From: CAVSKL01 sp963728475 [NCBI: Candidatus Eiseniibacteriota bacterium]
GTDB lineage: Bacteria; Eisenbacteria; RBG-16-71-46; JABDJR01
Assembly: GCA_963728475.1 (NCBI GenBank)
Contig: CAVSKL010000001.1
Span: forward strand, 1,612,001-1,676,000
Length of the DNA: 64,000 nucleotides
Direction: 5' to 3'
Positions within the stretch are counted from its first letter, which is position 1. Every line of letters starts with the position of its first letter. Shown here piece by piece: positions 55,264 through 64,000 of the stretch. The position numbers and the translations under genes were made by a program. The notes beneath the pieces were generated by a model, which made no database searches, was not told the origin of the DNA, and saw nothing but the letters and a program-made list of their open reading frames with translations.

Positions 55264-56001
55264 GTGAAGATCGCGTTCATCTCCGATATCCACGCCAACC
55301 TGGACGCGCTGGAAGTGGTTCTGGCCGACCTGGCCGAGCAGGGGGCGGACCGCATCATCTGCCTTGGGGATATCGTGGGATACGGGCCCCAGCCCAACGA
55401 CTGCGTGAAACGGGTGCGCGAGAAGGCCTCGGTCACGGTGGTGGGAAACCACGATCACGCCGCCGTCGGCCTCATGGACACCCTGGCCTTCAACGAGTAC
55501 GCGCGGGCGGCGGCGGACTGGACCGCCGAGGCGCTGGAGGCGGAGAACGTGGAGTACCTCCGCTCGCTCCCGCTCCAGCTCGTCGACGACGGCATCCGGC
55601 TGGTGCACGCCTCTCCCCTGGAGCCGGAGCGCTGGACCTACGTGCTCTCGTTCCCCGAGGCCGAGCGGCAGTTCACCGCCTTCGAGGAGCCGCTCTGTTT
55701 CCTGGGGCACTCGCACCTGCCGGTGGTGATCGAACGGAGCCCCGGCGCGGAGCTTCAGGCGCTCCAGTACCCCGCCGAGGACTGGCTCTCGCTCGATCCC
55801 GAGTGCCGGTACATCGTGAACGTGGGAAGCGTGGGCCAGCCGCGGGACCGTGATCCCCGCTCGGCCTACGTCCTCTACGAGAAAGAGACCCACTCGGTGA
55901 TGCTGCGGCGCCTGGCCTACCCGGTGGAAAGCGTGCAGCAGAAGATCCTGGCCGCGGGGCTCCCCAATTTCCTCGCCACCCGGCTCTCTTCGGGGGTCTG
56001 A
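55264..56001 (+). CDS. YfcE/MJ0936-like metallophosphoesterase
   Basis: A 245-residue calcineurin-like phosphoesterase with all metal-binding motifs: FISDIHANLDALE, LGDIVGYGPQPNDC, VGNHDHAAVG, LVHASP and FLGHSHLPV. The complete DxH / GDx2G / GNHD / GHSH set means an active phosphodiesterase or phosphatase is likely, though the substrate is unknown. GGAGGGC precedes the GTG start. It stands 166 bases after nusB and is convergent with the first serpin gene with a four-base gap. Confidence 0.92.
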   Translation: MKIAFISDIHANLDALEVVLADLAEQGADRIICLGDIVGYGPQPNDCVKRVREKASVTVVGNHDHAAVGLMDTLAFNEYARAAADWTAEALEAENVEYLRSLPLQLVDDGIRLVHASPLEPERWTYVLSFPEAERQFTAFEEPLCFLGHSHLPVVIERSPGAELQALQYPAEDWLSLDPECRYIVNVGSVGQPRDRDPRSAYVLYEKETHSVMLRRLAYPVESVQQKILAAGLPNFLATRLSSGV

Positions 56002-56005
56002 ACCG

Positions 56006-57274
56006 CTACTGCGCGGTGGGGTCCGACACCCGGCCCAGGAAGAGCACGCTCCCGGTCACATGGTCCCGGATCAGGAACAGGAACGGGTGATCGGCCCGGA
56101 ACTGGGGAGGCAGGCTGGTCCGGCCCACGTCCACCGCGGTGGCGGCGGCGGCCTCGGTTCCGGCCTCGTCCACCTTCACGAAGGCCTTGTGATAAGCGTC
56201 GCTCACGAAGAGCCCGCCGGTCCCGTTCATCCCCGAGAAGTCGGCACCGAGGCCGAACGCCGAAGGCATGCCCATAGCCGAGAGCGTCGGCTTGAGCCGG
56301 AACTCCGAGGTCATCCCGAAGCGGGGGAGGTCGACCTCGATCTCGGCCTCCCGGAGTTCGGCGGTCCAGGTCGCCAGCACCTGCGGAGTGAGTGCTCCGG
56401 TGAGCGCCGTGAGCCCGTCCGCCGCTCTCGGGAGGAGGATGAGCATGGAAAGATCCTCCCCGGCATAGGGCAGATCCACGATCTGAACGCCGTCGGCGTA
56501 GCCGAACCGGAAGGTCCCCTCCTGGTGCATCATCGGCGCGGTCACGTCGCTCCCCGAAGCCAGGTGGAAGGGGGCGGCCCGGGTAGCGGCGGGGTCGAAC
56601 CGGTACTTCCAGTTCCCCTTGAAGTAGATCGCGTTGGCCAGCACCAGGGTGGTGGCGGAGGTGATCGAACCCGCGGGAAGCAGGTCCACGATCCGGTTCT
56701 CGGTCTTCGACTCCACCCAGTCGTTGATGTGGGTGCGGGAACTCTCGGGGTCGCCGGCGAAGTCCAGCCGCTCCAGCTCCGCCCCGTAGCGCTCGCGGGT
56801 GAGGGCAAGGTAGCCGTCCAGGAACCCGTAGCCGGTCTGCCCGAAGAGCCGGTCGGCCAGGTTCAGGCGGTATCCGTCGAAACCGGTCCCGGTGTCGAGG
56901 CTCCCGAGCAGTGCGCCGAACACCGCGTGCATCCGTTCCTGGTCGAGGGGGAAGCCGAACACTCCGGCCATCTCGGCCTCCGTCTGGCCGCGGGCGCCGG
57001 CGAAGGTCATGGCGAACGCGGTGGAGATGCTGAACGGGGAGAGGAAGAGGTTCCCGTCGTTCCCGGCGGCCAGCCGGCGGTAGAGGCCCAGCGCGAACCC
57101 CGTGTTCGCCGCGACCAGGTCCGAGGCCTCGGCGGCGACGGAGTCGGGAAGCGCGCGGGCGGCGGCGATGTCCGCCGGCGTGGGAGGAGCCACCGCGTTC
57201 TTCCCCCCGCAACCGAGGTTCGCGCCCAGGGCGAGCGCGGCAGCCAAGACGACCGGGAAGATGCTTTTTCGCAT
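56006..57274 (-). CDS. Lipoprotein serpin 1
   Basis: A 422-residue serine protease inhibitor. The signal peptide ends in a possible lipobox (ANLGC), so it should be anchored in the envelope. The serpin fold shows NLFLSPFSISTAFAMTFAGARGQTEAEM, LVLANAIYFKGNW and DHPFLFLIRDHVTGSVLFLGRVSDP. The reactive-loop hinge GTEAAAATAV has the small residues expected of inhibitory serpins; counting from the hinge gives a cleavage site near V-G-R-T-S. It would trap an exogenous or periplasmic serine or cysteine protease. A paralogue lies 78 bases upstream on the same strand. Confidence 0.96.
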   Translation of the reverse strand: MRKSIFPVVLAAALALGANLGCGGKNAVAPPTPADIAAARALPDSVAAEASDLVAANTGFALGLYRRLAAGNDGNLFLSPFSISTAFAMTFAGARGQTEAEMAGVFGFPLDQERMHAVFGALLGSLDTGTGFDGYRLNLADRLFGQTGYGFLDGYLALTRERYGAELERLDFAGDPESSRTHINDWVESKTENRIVDLLPAGSITSATTLVLANAIYFKGNWKYRFDPAATRAAPFHLASGSDVTAPMMHQEGTFRFGYADGVQIVDLPYAGEDLSMLILLPRAADGLTALTGALTPQVLATWTAELREAEIEVDLPRFGMTSEFRLKPTLSAMGMPSAFGLGADFSGMNGTGGLFVSDAYHKAFVKVDEAGTEAAAATAVDVGRTSLPPQFRADHPFLFLIRDHVTGSVLFLGRVSDPTAQ

Positions 57275-57351
57275 CACGCCCCTCGCTTTCGCAGCCCGAC
57301 GGTTCGACGATAGCGCACGGGGGCGCCAGGGCCAAGCGGGTTCGTCCCGGT

Positions 57352-58623
57352 TCAACTCCGGCCTGGATCCCCCACCCGCCCCAGGAAGAGCACGGTGCCG
57401 GTGGCGCGATCCCGGATCAGGAACAGGAACGGATGGTCGGCGGTGAAGCGGAACTGCGGCACCCTCACCGAGGAGAGCGACATGACCGGCGCGGTGGCCG
57501 CCGCGGCCTCGGTTCCGTGCTCGTCCACCTTCACGTAGGCCTGATGCACCGCCGCGGACAGGAAGAGATCGCGCTTTCCGTCCATGCCGGAGAAGTCCGC
57601 CTCCGGCGGGTTGAACGCGGCCGGCATGCCGAGCTGGGCCAGCACCCCGCCCAGATCCATCCTCGCGTTCAGGGTAAAGCGGGGGAGGGTCAGCTCCACC
57701 GAACGGCGGGTCAGCGCCTGCAGCCACACGTCCAGACTGTCCGGGCTGAACCTCGCCGCCAGCGCGGGGAGCCCGTCGTCGGCGTGGGGGAGGAACATCA
57801 CCATGGAGTTCCCGTCCCCCCGGTAGGGGATCTCCAGAGCCTGGAAACCGTCGAACTCGGCGGCGAGATAGCTCCCGGTCCGGTGCATGAACGGCACGCT
57901 CGCGGTGTCGCCGTTCGCCTTGCGAAAGGGGCCGGGGTGGGTGTCGTCCACGTGAAAGGTGTCCGCCCAGGTCCCCTTGAAGTAGACCGCGTTGGTGAGC
58001 ACGAGCCGGGTCCTGGCGTCGATGGAGCCGGGGGGGAGGAGGTCGGGGATCTTGTCCCGGGTCTTCTCGCTCACCCAGTCGTTGATCTTCCCGCGGGCCC
58101 CTTCCGGCGCGCCCTGGAAGTCGAGCGTGGCCAGTTCCGCTCCGTAGTCCTTGCCGGTGAGGGCCAGGTAGCCGGGGAGGAAGGCGAAGCCCTCCCCGCC
58201 CCAGAGCCGGTTGGCCACGTCCAGCCGGAAGGACGCGTCCTCGCCGGGGGCCAGAACCGCAAGCAGATCGCGGTAGGCGCGATGCAGGGTGTCCGCGCCG
58301 GGGAAATGGAAGACCGAGGCGATCTCCCCCGCGGTCCTCCCCCGCGCTCCCCCCTGCACCATGGCAAAGGCGGTGGAGATGCTGAACGGGGAGAAGAACG
58401 CGTTGGGCCGGTCGGCGGGCAGCGCCCGGTAGAGAGTCAGGGCGAAGGCGGTGTTGGCGGCGGACACGGCGTCGAGCACGGCGGGGGTCTCCGGGGGCGC
58501 GGCGCCATCGTCCGAGGCCCCGGCGCCGCGAGCATCGGTGTGCCGGGCGCCGCCACAGGCCAGGGCGGCCGCGGCCAGGATCAAGCCTGCGGTGGAAAGA
58601 ATGCTGAGGGTTCGCTGGGTCAT
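57352..58623 (-). CDS. Lipoprotein serpin 2
   Basis: A 423-residue paralogue of serpin 1 with lipobox AALACGG, serpin motifs NAFFSPFSISTAFAMVQGGARG, LVLTNAVYFKGTW and DHPFLFLIRDRATGTVLFLGRV. The hinge GTEAAAATAP is inhibitory-type, and the reactive loop differs from serpin 1 (PVMSLSSVRVPQF, predicted site near L-S-S), so the two probably inhibit different proteases. GGAGGT lies seven bases before the ATG. The two genes are a tandem duplication in one transcription direction; no protease gene partner is adjacent. Confidence 0.96.
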   Translation of the reverse strand: MTQRTLSILSTAGLILAAAALACGGARHTDARGAGASDDGAAPPETPAVLDAVSAANTAFALTLYRALPADRPNAFFSPFSISTAFAMVQGGARGRTAGEIASVFHFPGADTLHRAYRDLLAVLAPGEDASFRLDVANRLWGGEGFAFLPGYLALTGKDYGAELATLDFQGAPEGARGKINDWVSEKTRDKIPDLLPPGSIDARTRLVLTNAVYFKGTWADTFHVDDTHPGPFRKANGDTASVPFMHRTGSYLAAEFDGFQALEIPYRGDGNSMVMFLPHADDGLPALAARFSPDSLDVWLQALTRRSVELTLPRFTLNARMDLGGVLAQLGMPAAFNPPEADFSGMDGKRDLFLSAAVHQAYVKVDEHGTEAAAATAPVMSLSSVRVPQFRFTADHPFLFLIRDRATGTVLFLGRVGDPGRS

Positions 58624-58743
58624 GGCCGACCTCCGGGGTTGGATGGCGTCCCATCACGTTGACGCAGATCGGGCGTTCCGCCAAGAGGCGCGCCGCCCGG
58701 GCCGGGGACCCGGGCGGCCCACCCCCCTGCGGTGCCGGTCTCG

Positions 58744-61107
58744 CTACCGGTGGATCTGCGGATAGTCGTCGTCGGGATCCCATTTCGGCCGGACGTCGTC
58801 CCGCCACTCCGCCGGTTTCCCGGAGGGCCAGAGCCGCTCCGCGTCCTGGACCAGCTCCACCAGCTCCTGCACGTCGTCCTGGCCGGAAAGCTCCCGGGCC
58901 GCCGACTTGGCCAGGGCCGCCACCGGGTCCAGGCTCGAGTCCTTGGCCCAGTAGCTGTGGCGGAGGATCTCGGCGAACTCCGCCGCCGCCGCGTCCATGC
59001 GAAAGGTGGGGTCGGCGTCGCGGAGGCTCCGCTCCACGTCCCGGAGCCCCATCGCCCGCTCCACCTCGTGGACCTCGCCGCTCCCGGGGTCCTCGTAGCG
59101 GACCCGCACCGTGGCCAGGGTGGCGGTGCGCGGCTCCTTCTCGAGCTTCACCTCGAAGAGCGCGGTGACCTCGTGGCCGGCGCCGACCTCGCCCGCGTCC
59201 ACCTTGTCGTTGCGGAAGTCGCGATCGGCCACGTCGCGGTTCTCGTAGCCCAGGAGCCGGTAGCGCCGGACGGTCCCGGGGTCGAACTCCACCTGGATCT
59301 TCACCTGGCGGGCGATGGTCTGAAGCGTCCCGGTCAGGTTCTCCACGAACACCCGCCGCGCCTCGTCGAGGCGGTCCACGTAGTAGTAGTTCCCGTCCCC
59401 CTGGTCGGCGAGCTTCTCCATGAGGACGTCGTTGTAGTTCCCCATTCCGAACCCGACGGTGGTGAGTTCGATCCCCTTCCGCGCTTCCGCCTTGATCTCC
59501 GGGAGAATGGTCCCGGCGCCGGTGTTGCCCACGTTGGCCACGCCGTCCGAACAGAGGACGACCCGGTTGATGGCGCCGCGCGCGAAGGCGCGGCCGGCCA
59601 TGGCGTAGCCCACCCGGAGCCCCTCCTCGGTGTTGGTGGCGCCTTCGGGAGCGAGCGATGCGATCGCCCGCTCGATCTCCCGGCGGTCACGGAGCGAGGT
59701 CGGGGGGAGCACGGTGCGGGCGTTCGACCCGAACACCACGATCCCCACCCGGTCGCCGCGGTCCATTTGATCCAGGAGGAGATAGAGCGCCCGCTTCACC
59801 AGCTCCAGCCGGTCCTCGCGGGCCATGGAGCCGGAGACGTCGATCACGAAGGTGAGATTGGCGGGTTTCCGGTTCTCCGCGCTCACCTCGCGCCCCTTGA
59901 GCCCCACCCGCAGCAGCGTGAGCCCCTCGCCGAAGGGCGAGGGCGCGGCCTCGAGATGGACGGCGAAGGCGTCGCGTTGCGCGCTTCCGTCCCGGTCGGC
60001 CACGTCCGAGACCTCGGGCGGGGCGTAGTGATGCTTGAAGGAATTGACGAACTCCTCCACCCGGACCGAGGCGGCGGGGGGAAGCTCGCCGCGCTCGAGG
60101 TACGACCGCGTCATGGCGTAGCTCGCGTTGTCCACGTCCACCGCGAAGGTGGCGAGACGGTCGTCCTCCGGGTCCACGAACGGGTTCACCCCGTAGTGCC
60201 GGAAGAACATGGAGTCGAAGGCCTCGCCGTTCACCGGGGCGTTGCCGCCGACCGAGATGGGCCAGCGGCGATTCTCGTCGCCGCTCGATCCGGAGATGTA
60301 GGGCACCGCCGTCATACCGGGGCTCGGACCGCCGTCCCGGCGCGGGACCTCGACGCTCATGTCCTTGGCGGGGGAACCGGCGCCCGCCCCGTCCACCCGC
60401 GCGATCGGGGTATCCGGGGGCCGGAGGCGCTTCGCCTCCCCTCGGGCCCGCTCCTTCACCTGGGCGCTCAGGGACGGCGCCGGCTCCGCCGCGTCCTTCG
60501 CCGCGGTCAGGCTCGGGGGCGGGGGCACGCCGTTGTCGGCCAGCCGGTGGAGCAGGGGTTTGGCCGGCGCGCTCCGGCCGGCGGCGCCCTCGTCCGGGGG
60601 GGTGCCGGCGGGGGGCGCGAAGGCCTGGATCCGGGCCGCCGGTTTCCCCGGGGAAACCCCGGCGCCGGTTTCCGACGCGCCCGCGGCGCCCGGCGATCCG
60701 GATACCGCGCCCCCGGGGGACGCGGCCCGTCCGGAAGCCGCGGTGCCTTCGGTCGAAGCCGCGGTGCCGGGCGAAGCCTCGGACCGGGGCGCGGCGGCGG
60801 AGAGCCCCTCGGCGGCCCCGAGCCCATCCCGATCGGCCGCGCTCCCGGGGGCGGCGGACTTCAGCGACTGCATCTCCGGCCGGGCCTGCCGCAAGAGCGC
60901 GTCGGAGCCGGCATGCTCCGCGGGCCCGCGGTGGACCAGCGTCACCGCCACCACCGCCACCGCGGCGGTGGCCAGCGCCGCGCCGGGAACCCGCCAGCGG
61001 CGCCAGCCCACGCGCCGGCGGACGACGGCGTCGTGGAGCGCGGCCCACACCCGCCGGTCTTCGCGGTCGTTCAGATGATCGCGGTTCCGATCGAAGATCT
61101 CTTTCAT
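58744..61107 (-). CDS. Membrane vWA-domain protein (YfbK-like) overlapping an ECF sigma gene
   Basis: A 787-residue protein. A short cytosolic segment (about 1-38) precedes one membrane helix (ALATAAVAVVAVTLV). A long Ala/Pro/Gly-rich linker (about 60-290) leads to a vWF-A N-terminal domain, the vWA domain with a complete MIDAS (FVIDVSGSM near 422, plus TNTEEG and CSDG) and a C-terminal DUF3520-like domain. The 5' ATG overlaps the ECF sigma stop (ATGA), and no separate anti-sigma gene is present. The short cytosolic tail could bind the sigma factor, with the metal-binding vWA domain as the external sensor; this is inference. It is the last gene of this unit before the serpins. Confidence 0.88.
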   Translation of the reverse strand: MKEIFDRNRDHLNDREDRRVWAALHDAVVRRRVGWRRWRVPGAALATAAVAVVAVTLVHRGPAEHAGSDALLRQARPEMQSLKSAAPGSAADRDGLGAAEGLSAAAPRSEASPGTAASTEGTAASGRAASPGGAVSGSPGAAGASETGAGVSPGKPAARIQAFAPPAGTPPDEGAAGRSAPAKPLLHRLADNGVPPPPSLTAAKDAAEPAPSLSAQVKERARGEAKRLRPPDTPIARVDGAGAGSPAKDMSVEVPRRDGGPSPGMTAVPYISGSSGDENRRWPISVGGNAPVNGEAFDSMFFRHYGVNPFVDPEDDRLATFAVDVDNASYAMTRSYLERGELPPAASVRVEEFVNSFKHHYAPPEVSDVADRDGSAQRDAFAVHLEAAPSPFGEGLTLLRVGLKGREVSAENRKPANLTFVIDVSGSMAREDRLELVKRALYLLLDQMDRGDRVGIVVFGSNARTVLPPTSLRDRREIERAIASLAPEGATNTEEGLRVGYAMAGRAFARGAINRVVLCSDGVANVGNTGAGTILPEIKAEARKGIELTTVGFGMGNYNDVLMEKLADQGDGNYYYVDRLDEARRVFVENLTGTLQTIARQVKIQVEFDPGTVRRYRLLGYENRDVADRDFRNDKVDAGEVGAGHEVTALFEVKLEKEPRTATLATVRVRYEDPGSGEVHEVERAMGLRDVERSLRDADPTFRMDAAAAEFAEILRHSYWAKDSSLDPVAALAKSAARELSGQDDVQELVELVQDAERLWPSGKPAEWRDDVRPKWDPDDDYPQIHR

Positions 61108-61685
61108 GACCTCTGCTCCTGTACGCGGGCGGCAGGGAGCGCCTCGGGCGTGCCTTCCAGCAGCGCCCGCAGCGTCTCACGGCCCCGGAAGGCGTGGACG
61201 CGTGCGGTGGCTTCGCCGATTCCGAGCGCTTCGCCGATCTCGCGGAACGAATACCCCATCCATTCGTGGAGGAGGACCGCGGCCCGCTGTCGTTCGGACA
61301 ACCGGGACAGGGCCTGCCGCAGCCGGCGCCCCTCTTCGGGATCCGGCTGGGGAAGGCTCTGCTCCTGCGGGAGGGCCTCCTCCAGGGAGTCGGTGCGTTT
61401 GAATCGCCCGAGGAGCCGCCGCTTCCAGTCCCGGGCGCGCCGGAGCGCGATGCCGGCCAACCAGGCCTCGAGCGGGCCCTCGCCGCGATACCGGGTGATC
61501 CCGGTGACGGCGGCGACATAGGTGTCCTGGAGCACGTCGAGCGCTTCGTCGCGATTTCCCACGTGATACGCGAGGAGCGCGAACAGGCGCTCGCGGGTGG
61601 CGGTATAGATCTCCCGCCACACCGCCTCGTCGCCGGCGGCGGCCCGCCGGGCCAGCTCCAGATCGGGGTGAGGTTGTCGACTCAT
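61104..61685 (-). CDS. ECF-family RNA polymerase sigma factor
   Basis: A 193-residue sigma factor with region 2 (AVWREIYTATRERLFALLAYHVGNRDEALDVLQDTYVAAV) and region 4 (RLSERQRAAVLLHEWMGYSFREIGEALGIGEATARVHAFRGRE). The ATG at 61685 has GGAG upstream; a GTG at 61709 would add eight residues. The stop overlaps the start of the vWA gene (ATGA). The divergent Ser/Thr kinase may belong to the same signalling locus. Confidence 0.9.
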   Translation of the reverse strand: MSRQPHPDLELARRAAAGDEAVWREIYTATRERLFALLAYHVGNRDEALDVLQDTYVAAVTGITRYRGEGPLEAWLAGIALRRARDWKRRLLGRFKRTDSLEEALPQEQSLPQPDPEEGRRLRQALSRLSERQRAAVLLHEWMGYSFREIGEALGIGEATARVHAFRGRETLRALLEGTPEALPAARVQEQRS

Positions 61686-62118
61686 GCTTTGGTCTCCGTC
61701 CGGTGCCACCCGGTCAGGGTGCCTCCCACGGGTCCCGGCTCGTTCGGGCGTTCACCGGTGGAGTCGCCGGCGGGAGGGGATTCGTTTACGGGAACTGTGC
61801 CTGTAATACCCCGCCCCGGCCCCGGTCGGCCCGCGGAATCGGCGCCTCGCGCGCAACCCGCTCCCGGGCAACGCCTTGCGCCCCGCCCGAGGCCCCGCCG
61901 CGCCGCCGCGGGCGGTCCCGGCACGTGCTAAACTGGCCCGCGCGCCGGTAGAATCGGCGGGTACCGACTCGCCGGTCCCGCGCACCATGGACGGCACCGG
62001 CGCCGCGGTCCTCCCCCGACCGGGCCGCGGATGGAACGGAGGCGAGACGCCGTGAAATCCCCGCGCCAGCAGTCTTCACCCGGGCCCCGTTCGGGGCGGT
62101 AGGGAGACCGGAAGGGAA
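61686..62118. other. Divergent intergenic region, no gene seen
   Basis: A 433-base spacer between the minus-strand ECF gene and the plus-strand kinase gene. It must hold promoters for both. A GGGAACTGTGCCTGTAAT stretch (about 61788-61806) contains a GGAAC word like ECF -35 boxes, but no matching -10 at standard distance was found, so no promoter is called. The rest is GC-rich and without clear structure. Confidence 0.4.
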
Positions 62119-64000
62119 TGCGACCCGGAGACTCGGTCGGGCGGTACCGCCTGAAGCGGGAGCTCGGCCGTGGCGGCATGGGCACGGTGTGGCTCGCCCA
62201 CGATCCGGTCCTGGAACGGCCGGTGGCGCTGAAGTTTCCGGCCGGGGGCGTCGCGGGGAGCGAGGACGGCCGCCGCCGGCTGCTCCGCGAGGCGCGCGCC
62301 GCCTGTGCCCTGGACCACCCCGGAATCGCCACCGTCTACGACGCGGCCGAGGACGACGGCCGCCTCTACATCGCCATGAAGTACGTGGCGGGGAAGACGC
62401 TGGCCGATCGCGTCGCCGCCGGTCCCGCGCCTGTCCCCGAGGTCGTCCGCCACGCCCGCCAGGCCGCCGAGGCCCTCGCCCACGCCCACCGCCAGGGCAT
62501 CCTCCACCGCGACGTGACCAGCCGGAACATCATGGTGGACGGGGACGGGAACGTGGTGATGGTGGACTTCGGCCTGGCCCGGCGCGAGGGCGCGATGCGG
62601 ATCACCCGCACCGGGATCACCCTCGGCACCCTCGCCTTCCTCGCCCCCGAGGTGGTGGTGGGGAAGGAAGGGGACGCCCGCTCCGACCTCTACGGCCTGG
62701 GGGTGGTCCTGTACGAGGTGCTCACCGGGGCCCTTCCGTTCCGGCGCGACGGCCTCGAGGCCATGATCTACGCGGTGGTCTACACCGAGCCCGAAGCCCC
62801 CTCCACCCTCCGGCCGGATATCCCGGGGGCGCTGGAGGAGGTGGTGCTCCGGCTCCTGGCCAAGGATCCCGGGGAGCGCTATCACTCCGCCGAGGAACTG
62901 GCCGCGGTTCTCCGGCGCCTGGAAGCGGACCCGGGTGCGGCCGGGCGGCGCTCCGGCGCGGGCGCCACGGCGGCTCCCGGGGCCTCGGGCGGGGGCGCGA
63001 GGCCGGGGGGCGGACGCATGCGCGCGAAACGCGGGAACCCGGGCCGGGGCCGGTGGCTGGTGCCGGTGGTCGCGGTGGCGGCGTTGGCGGCGGCGTTCGC
63101 GTTCCTGGGGCGGGGACGCGGGCACGCGGGGAGCGGGACGACGGCCCCCTCGGTCAAACCCTGGGTGCTGGTGGCCGAGTTCGATGCGCCCCGGGGCGAT
63201 CGCTCGCTGGGCCCGGCCGCCCGCCACCTGGTGATGGCGGCGCTCGACCAGTCGGAGGTGGTGTCGGTGGTGCCCTCGGACAACCTCGCGGCCGCGCTCT
63301 ACCTGGCCGGGAAGTCCGACACCACCCGGGTCGACGGGCCGGTGGCACGCGAGCTGGCCTTCCGGAGCGGGATCAAGACGGTGATCGAGGGGCGGATCGA
63401 CCGGCTCGGCTCCGGCTACTCGGTGGTCCTGCGGGCCCTCGACTCCGACGACGGTCGCCCCATCTGCGCGGTCCACGGCAACGCATCGGACCAGGGCAAG
63501 CTCATCGCCTGCCTGGAACGGCTTACCGGGGAGCTTCGCCGGGGACTGGGCGAGGAGCAGGAGCAGCTCACCCGGACCCGGATCCGGTGGGAGGCCTTCA
63601 CGCCGTCCTTCGCCGCCTACCGAAAGTACGCCGAGGCGTTCGATCTCCAGCAGATCCAGGGGGACGATCGCGGATCGATTCCGCTTCTCGACGAGGCCCT
63701 GGAACTCGATCCCGACTTCGCCGAGGCCTGGGCGCTCAAGGGCTACGGCTACGTCCATCTGGGCGAGCCGGACTCGCAGCGGGTGTGCCTGCGCGAGGCC
63801 CTGGCCCGCCCCGGGCGCCTGACCGAGAACGGCCGGATGTTCCTCCAGGCCATCCAGGACGTGTACGACGGCAAGCAGGACCGGGCCGACGCCGCCTTCC
63901 AGGAGCTGATCCGGAGAGGCTACGAGCTCAGCAGCTCCTATGGAAACCGCGGCTGGATCCTGTCCGGAAGCGGCCGGTTCCGGGAAGCGATGGAATGCAA
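62119..64000 (+). CDS. Membrane Ser/Thr protein kinase (PknB-like) with exported TPR-like tail (3' end outside window)
   Basis: The first 627 residues of a eukaryotic-like kinase. The ATP-binding loop is GRGGMG (17-22), the catalytic lysine Lys39 (VALKF), the HRD loop LHRDVTSRNIMV near 130 and DFG near 147. A membrane helix (WLVPVVAVAALAAAFAFLG) near residue 311 divides it from an external region. That region starts with a domain like the periplasmic part of other kinase/TPR proteins (ILVAEF-like WVLVAEFDAPRGDRSLG) and continues with TPR-like helices (IPLLDEALELDPDFAEAWALKG). Signal and targets are unknown. The gene is divergent from the ECF unit. Confidence 0.92.

Noticed and set aside
61786-61806. 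ECF-type promoter (GGAAC word) between the sigma and kinase genes
   Set aside because: No -10 element stands at the standard distance in either direction, so only the word itself can be reported.
62076-63758. Long minus-strand frame at the right end of the window
   Set aside because: The plus strand encodes all kinase motifs (GRGGMG, HRD, DFG). The minus frame is a GC-driven shadow.

Overview
This is a GC-rich (by eye close to 70%) bacterial chromosome segment. Genes are densely packed in short operons, often with 4-base start/stop overlaps (ATGA or GTGA). The lineage is inferred, not shown. There is a very large secreted enzyme with a FlgD-Ig-like C-terminal domain, many Cys-anchored lipoproteins, a GC-rich genome and classical TPP and FMN riboswitches. 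This fits an uncultured Gram-negative lineage of the FCB group, such as candidate phylum Eisenbacteria or a relative. No rRNA, tRNA, CRISPR array, insertion-sequence transposase or phage gene was recognised.

Layout. 1-6.2 kb: end of a sigma-54 activator, an FAD-linked oxidase, a lipoprotein behind a sigma-54-type promoter, and a dCMP deaminase overlapping a Na+/H+ antiporter. 6.1-8.5 kb: a 27-bp tandem repeat, a secreted phospholipase D-like protein and two repeat arrays built around the palindrome GGACCCGGGTCC. 8.5-20.7 kb: a triple-rhodanese protein, a small Ca-loop protein, an unusual FAD reductase fused to a membrane polyferredoxin, a YIP1-like protein, an M16 peptidase, a GAF sensor, a CPBP protease and a large TPR protein. 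20.8-26.1 kb: two paralogous TonB-C-domain proteins, then an ECF sigma factor, zinc anti-sigma factor and DUF4097-type protein. 26.2-30.3 kb: a thiC operon under a TPP riboswitch, next to a GrpB-like gene destroyed by a second repeat array carrying the same palindrome. 29.9-36 kb: a minus-strand run of UPF0178, a degenerate metallophosphatase, thiI, and an MBOAT/SGNH acyltransferase pair. 36-40.3 kb: an NAD-dependent dehydrogenase, then a GbsR/MarR-regulated efflux operon. 40.4-46.2 kb: a GH57-like secreted enzyme, a methyltransferase and a small exported protein with a clear promoter and terminator. 46.4-50.3 kb: a porin-like, cupredoxin and histidine kinase operon; the kinase is frameshifted. 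50.6-55.1 kb: an FMN-riboswitch-controlled ribD-ribE-ribBA-ribH-nusB operon. 55.2-64 kb: a metallophosphoesterase, two tandem lipoprotein serpins, an ECF sigma factor overlapping a membrane vWA protein, and the start of a Ser/Thr kinase with a periplasmic tail.

Working together. Riboflavin synthesis is complete in one operon from GTP and ribulose 5-phosphate, apart from the dephosphorylation step. Two thiamine genes (thiC, thiI) are present. Envelope-stress and surface functions recur: two ECF systems, exported proteases and protease inhibitors, DUF4097, TonB-C proteins and O-acylation. The most unusual non-coding signal is the shared palindromic repeat family at 7.7-8.4 kb and 29.0-29.8 kb. 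The second array sits inside, and replaces the middle of, a recognisable gene.
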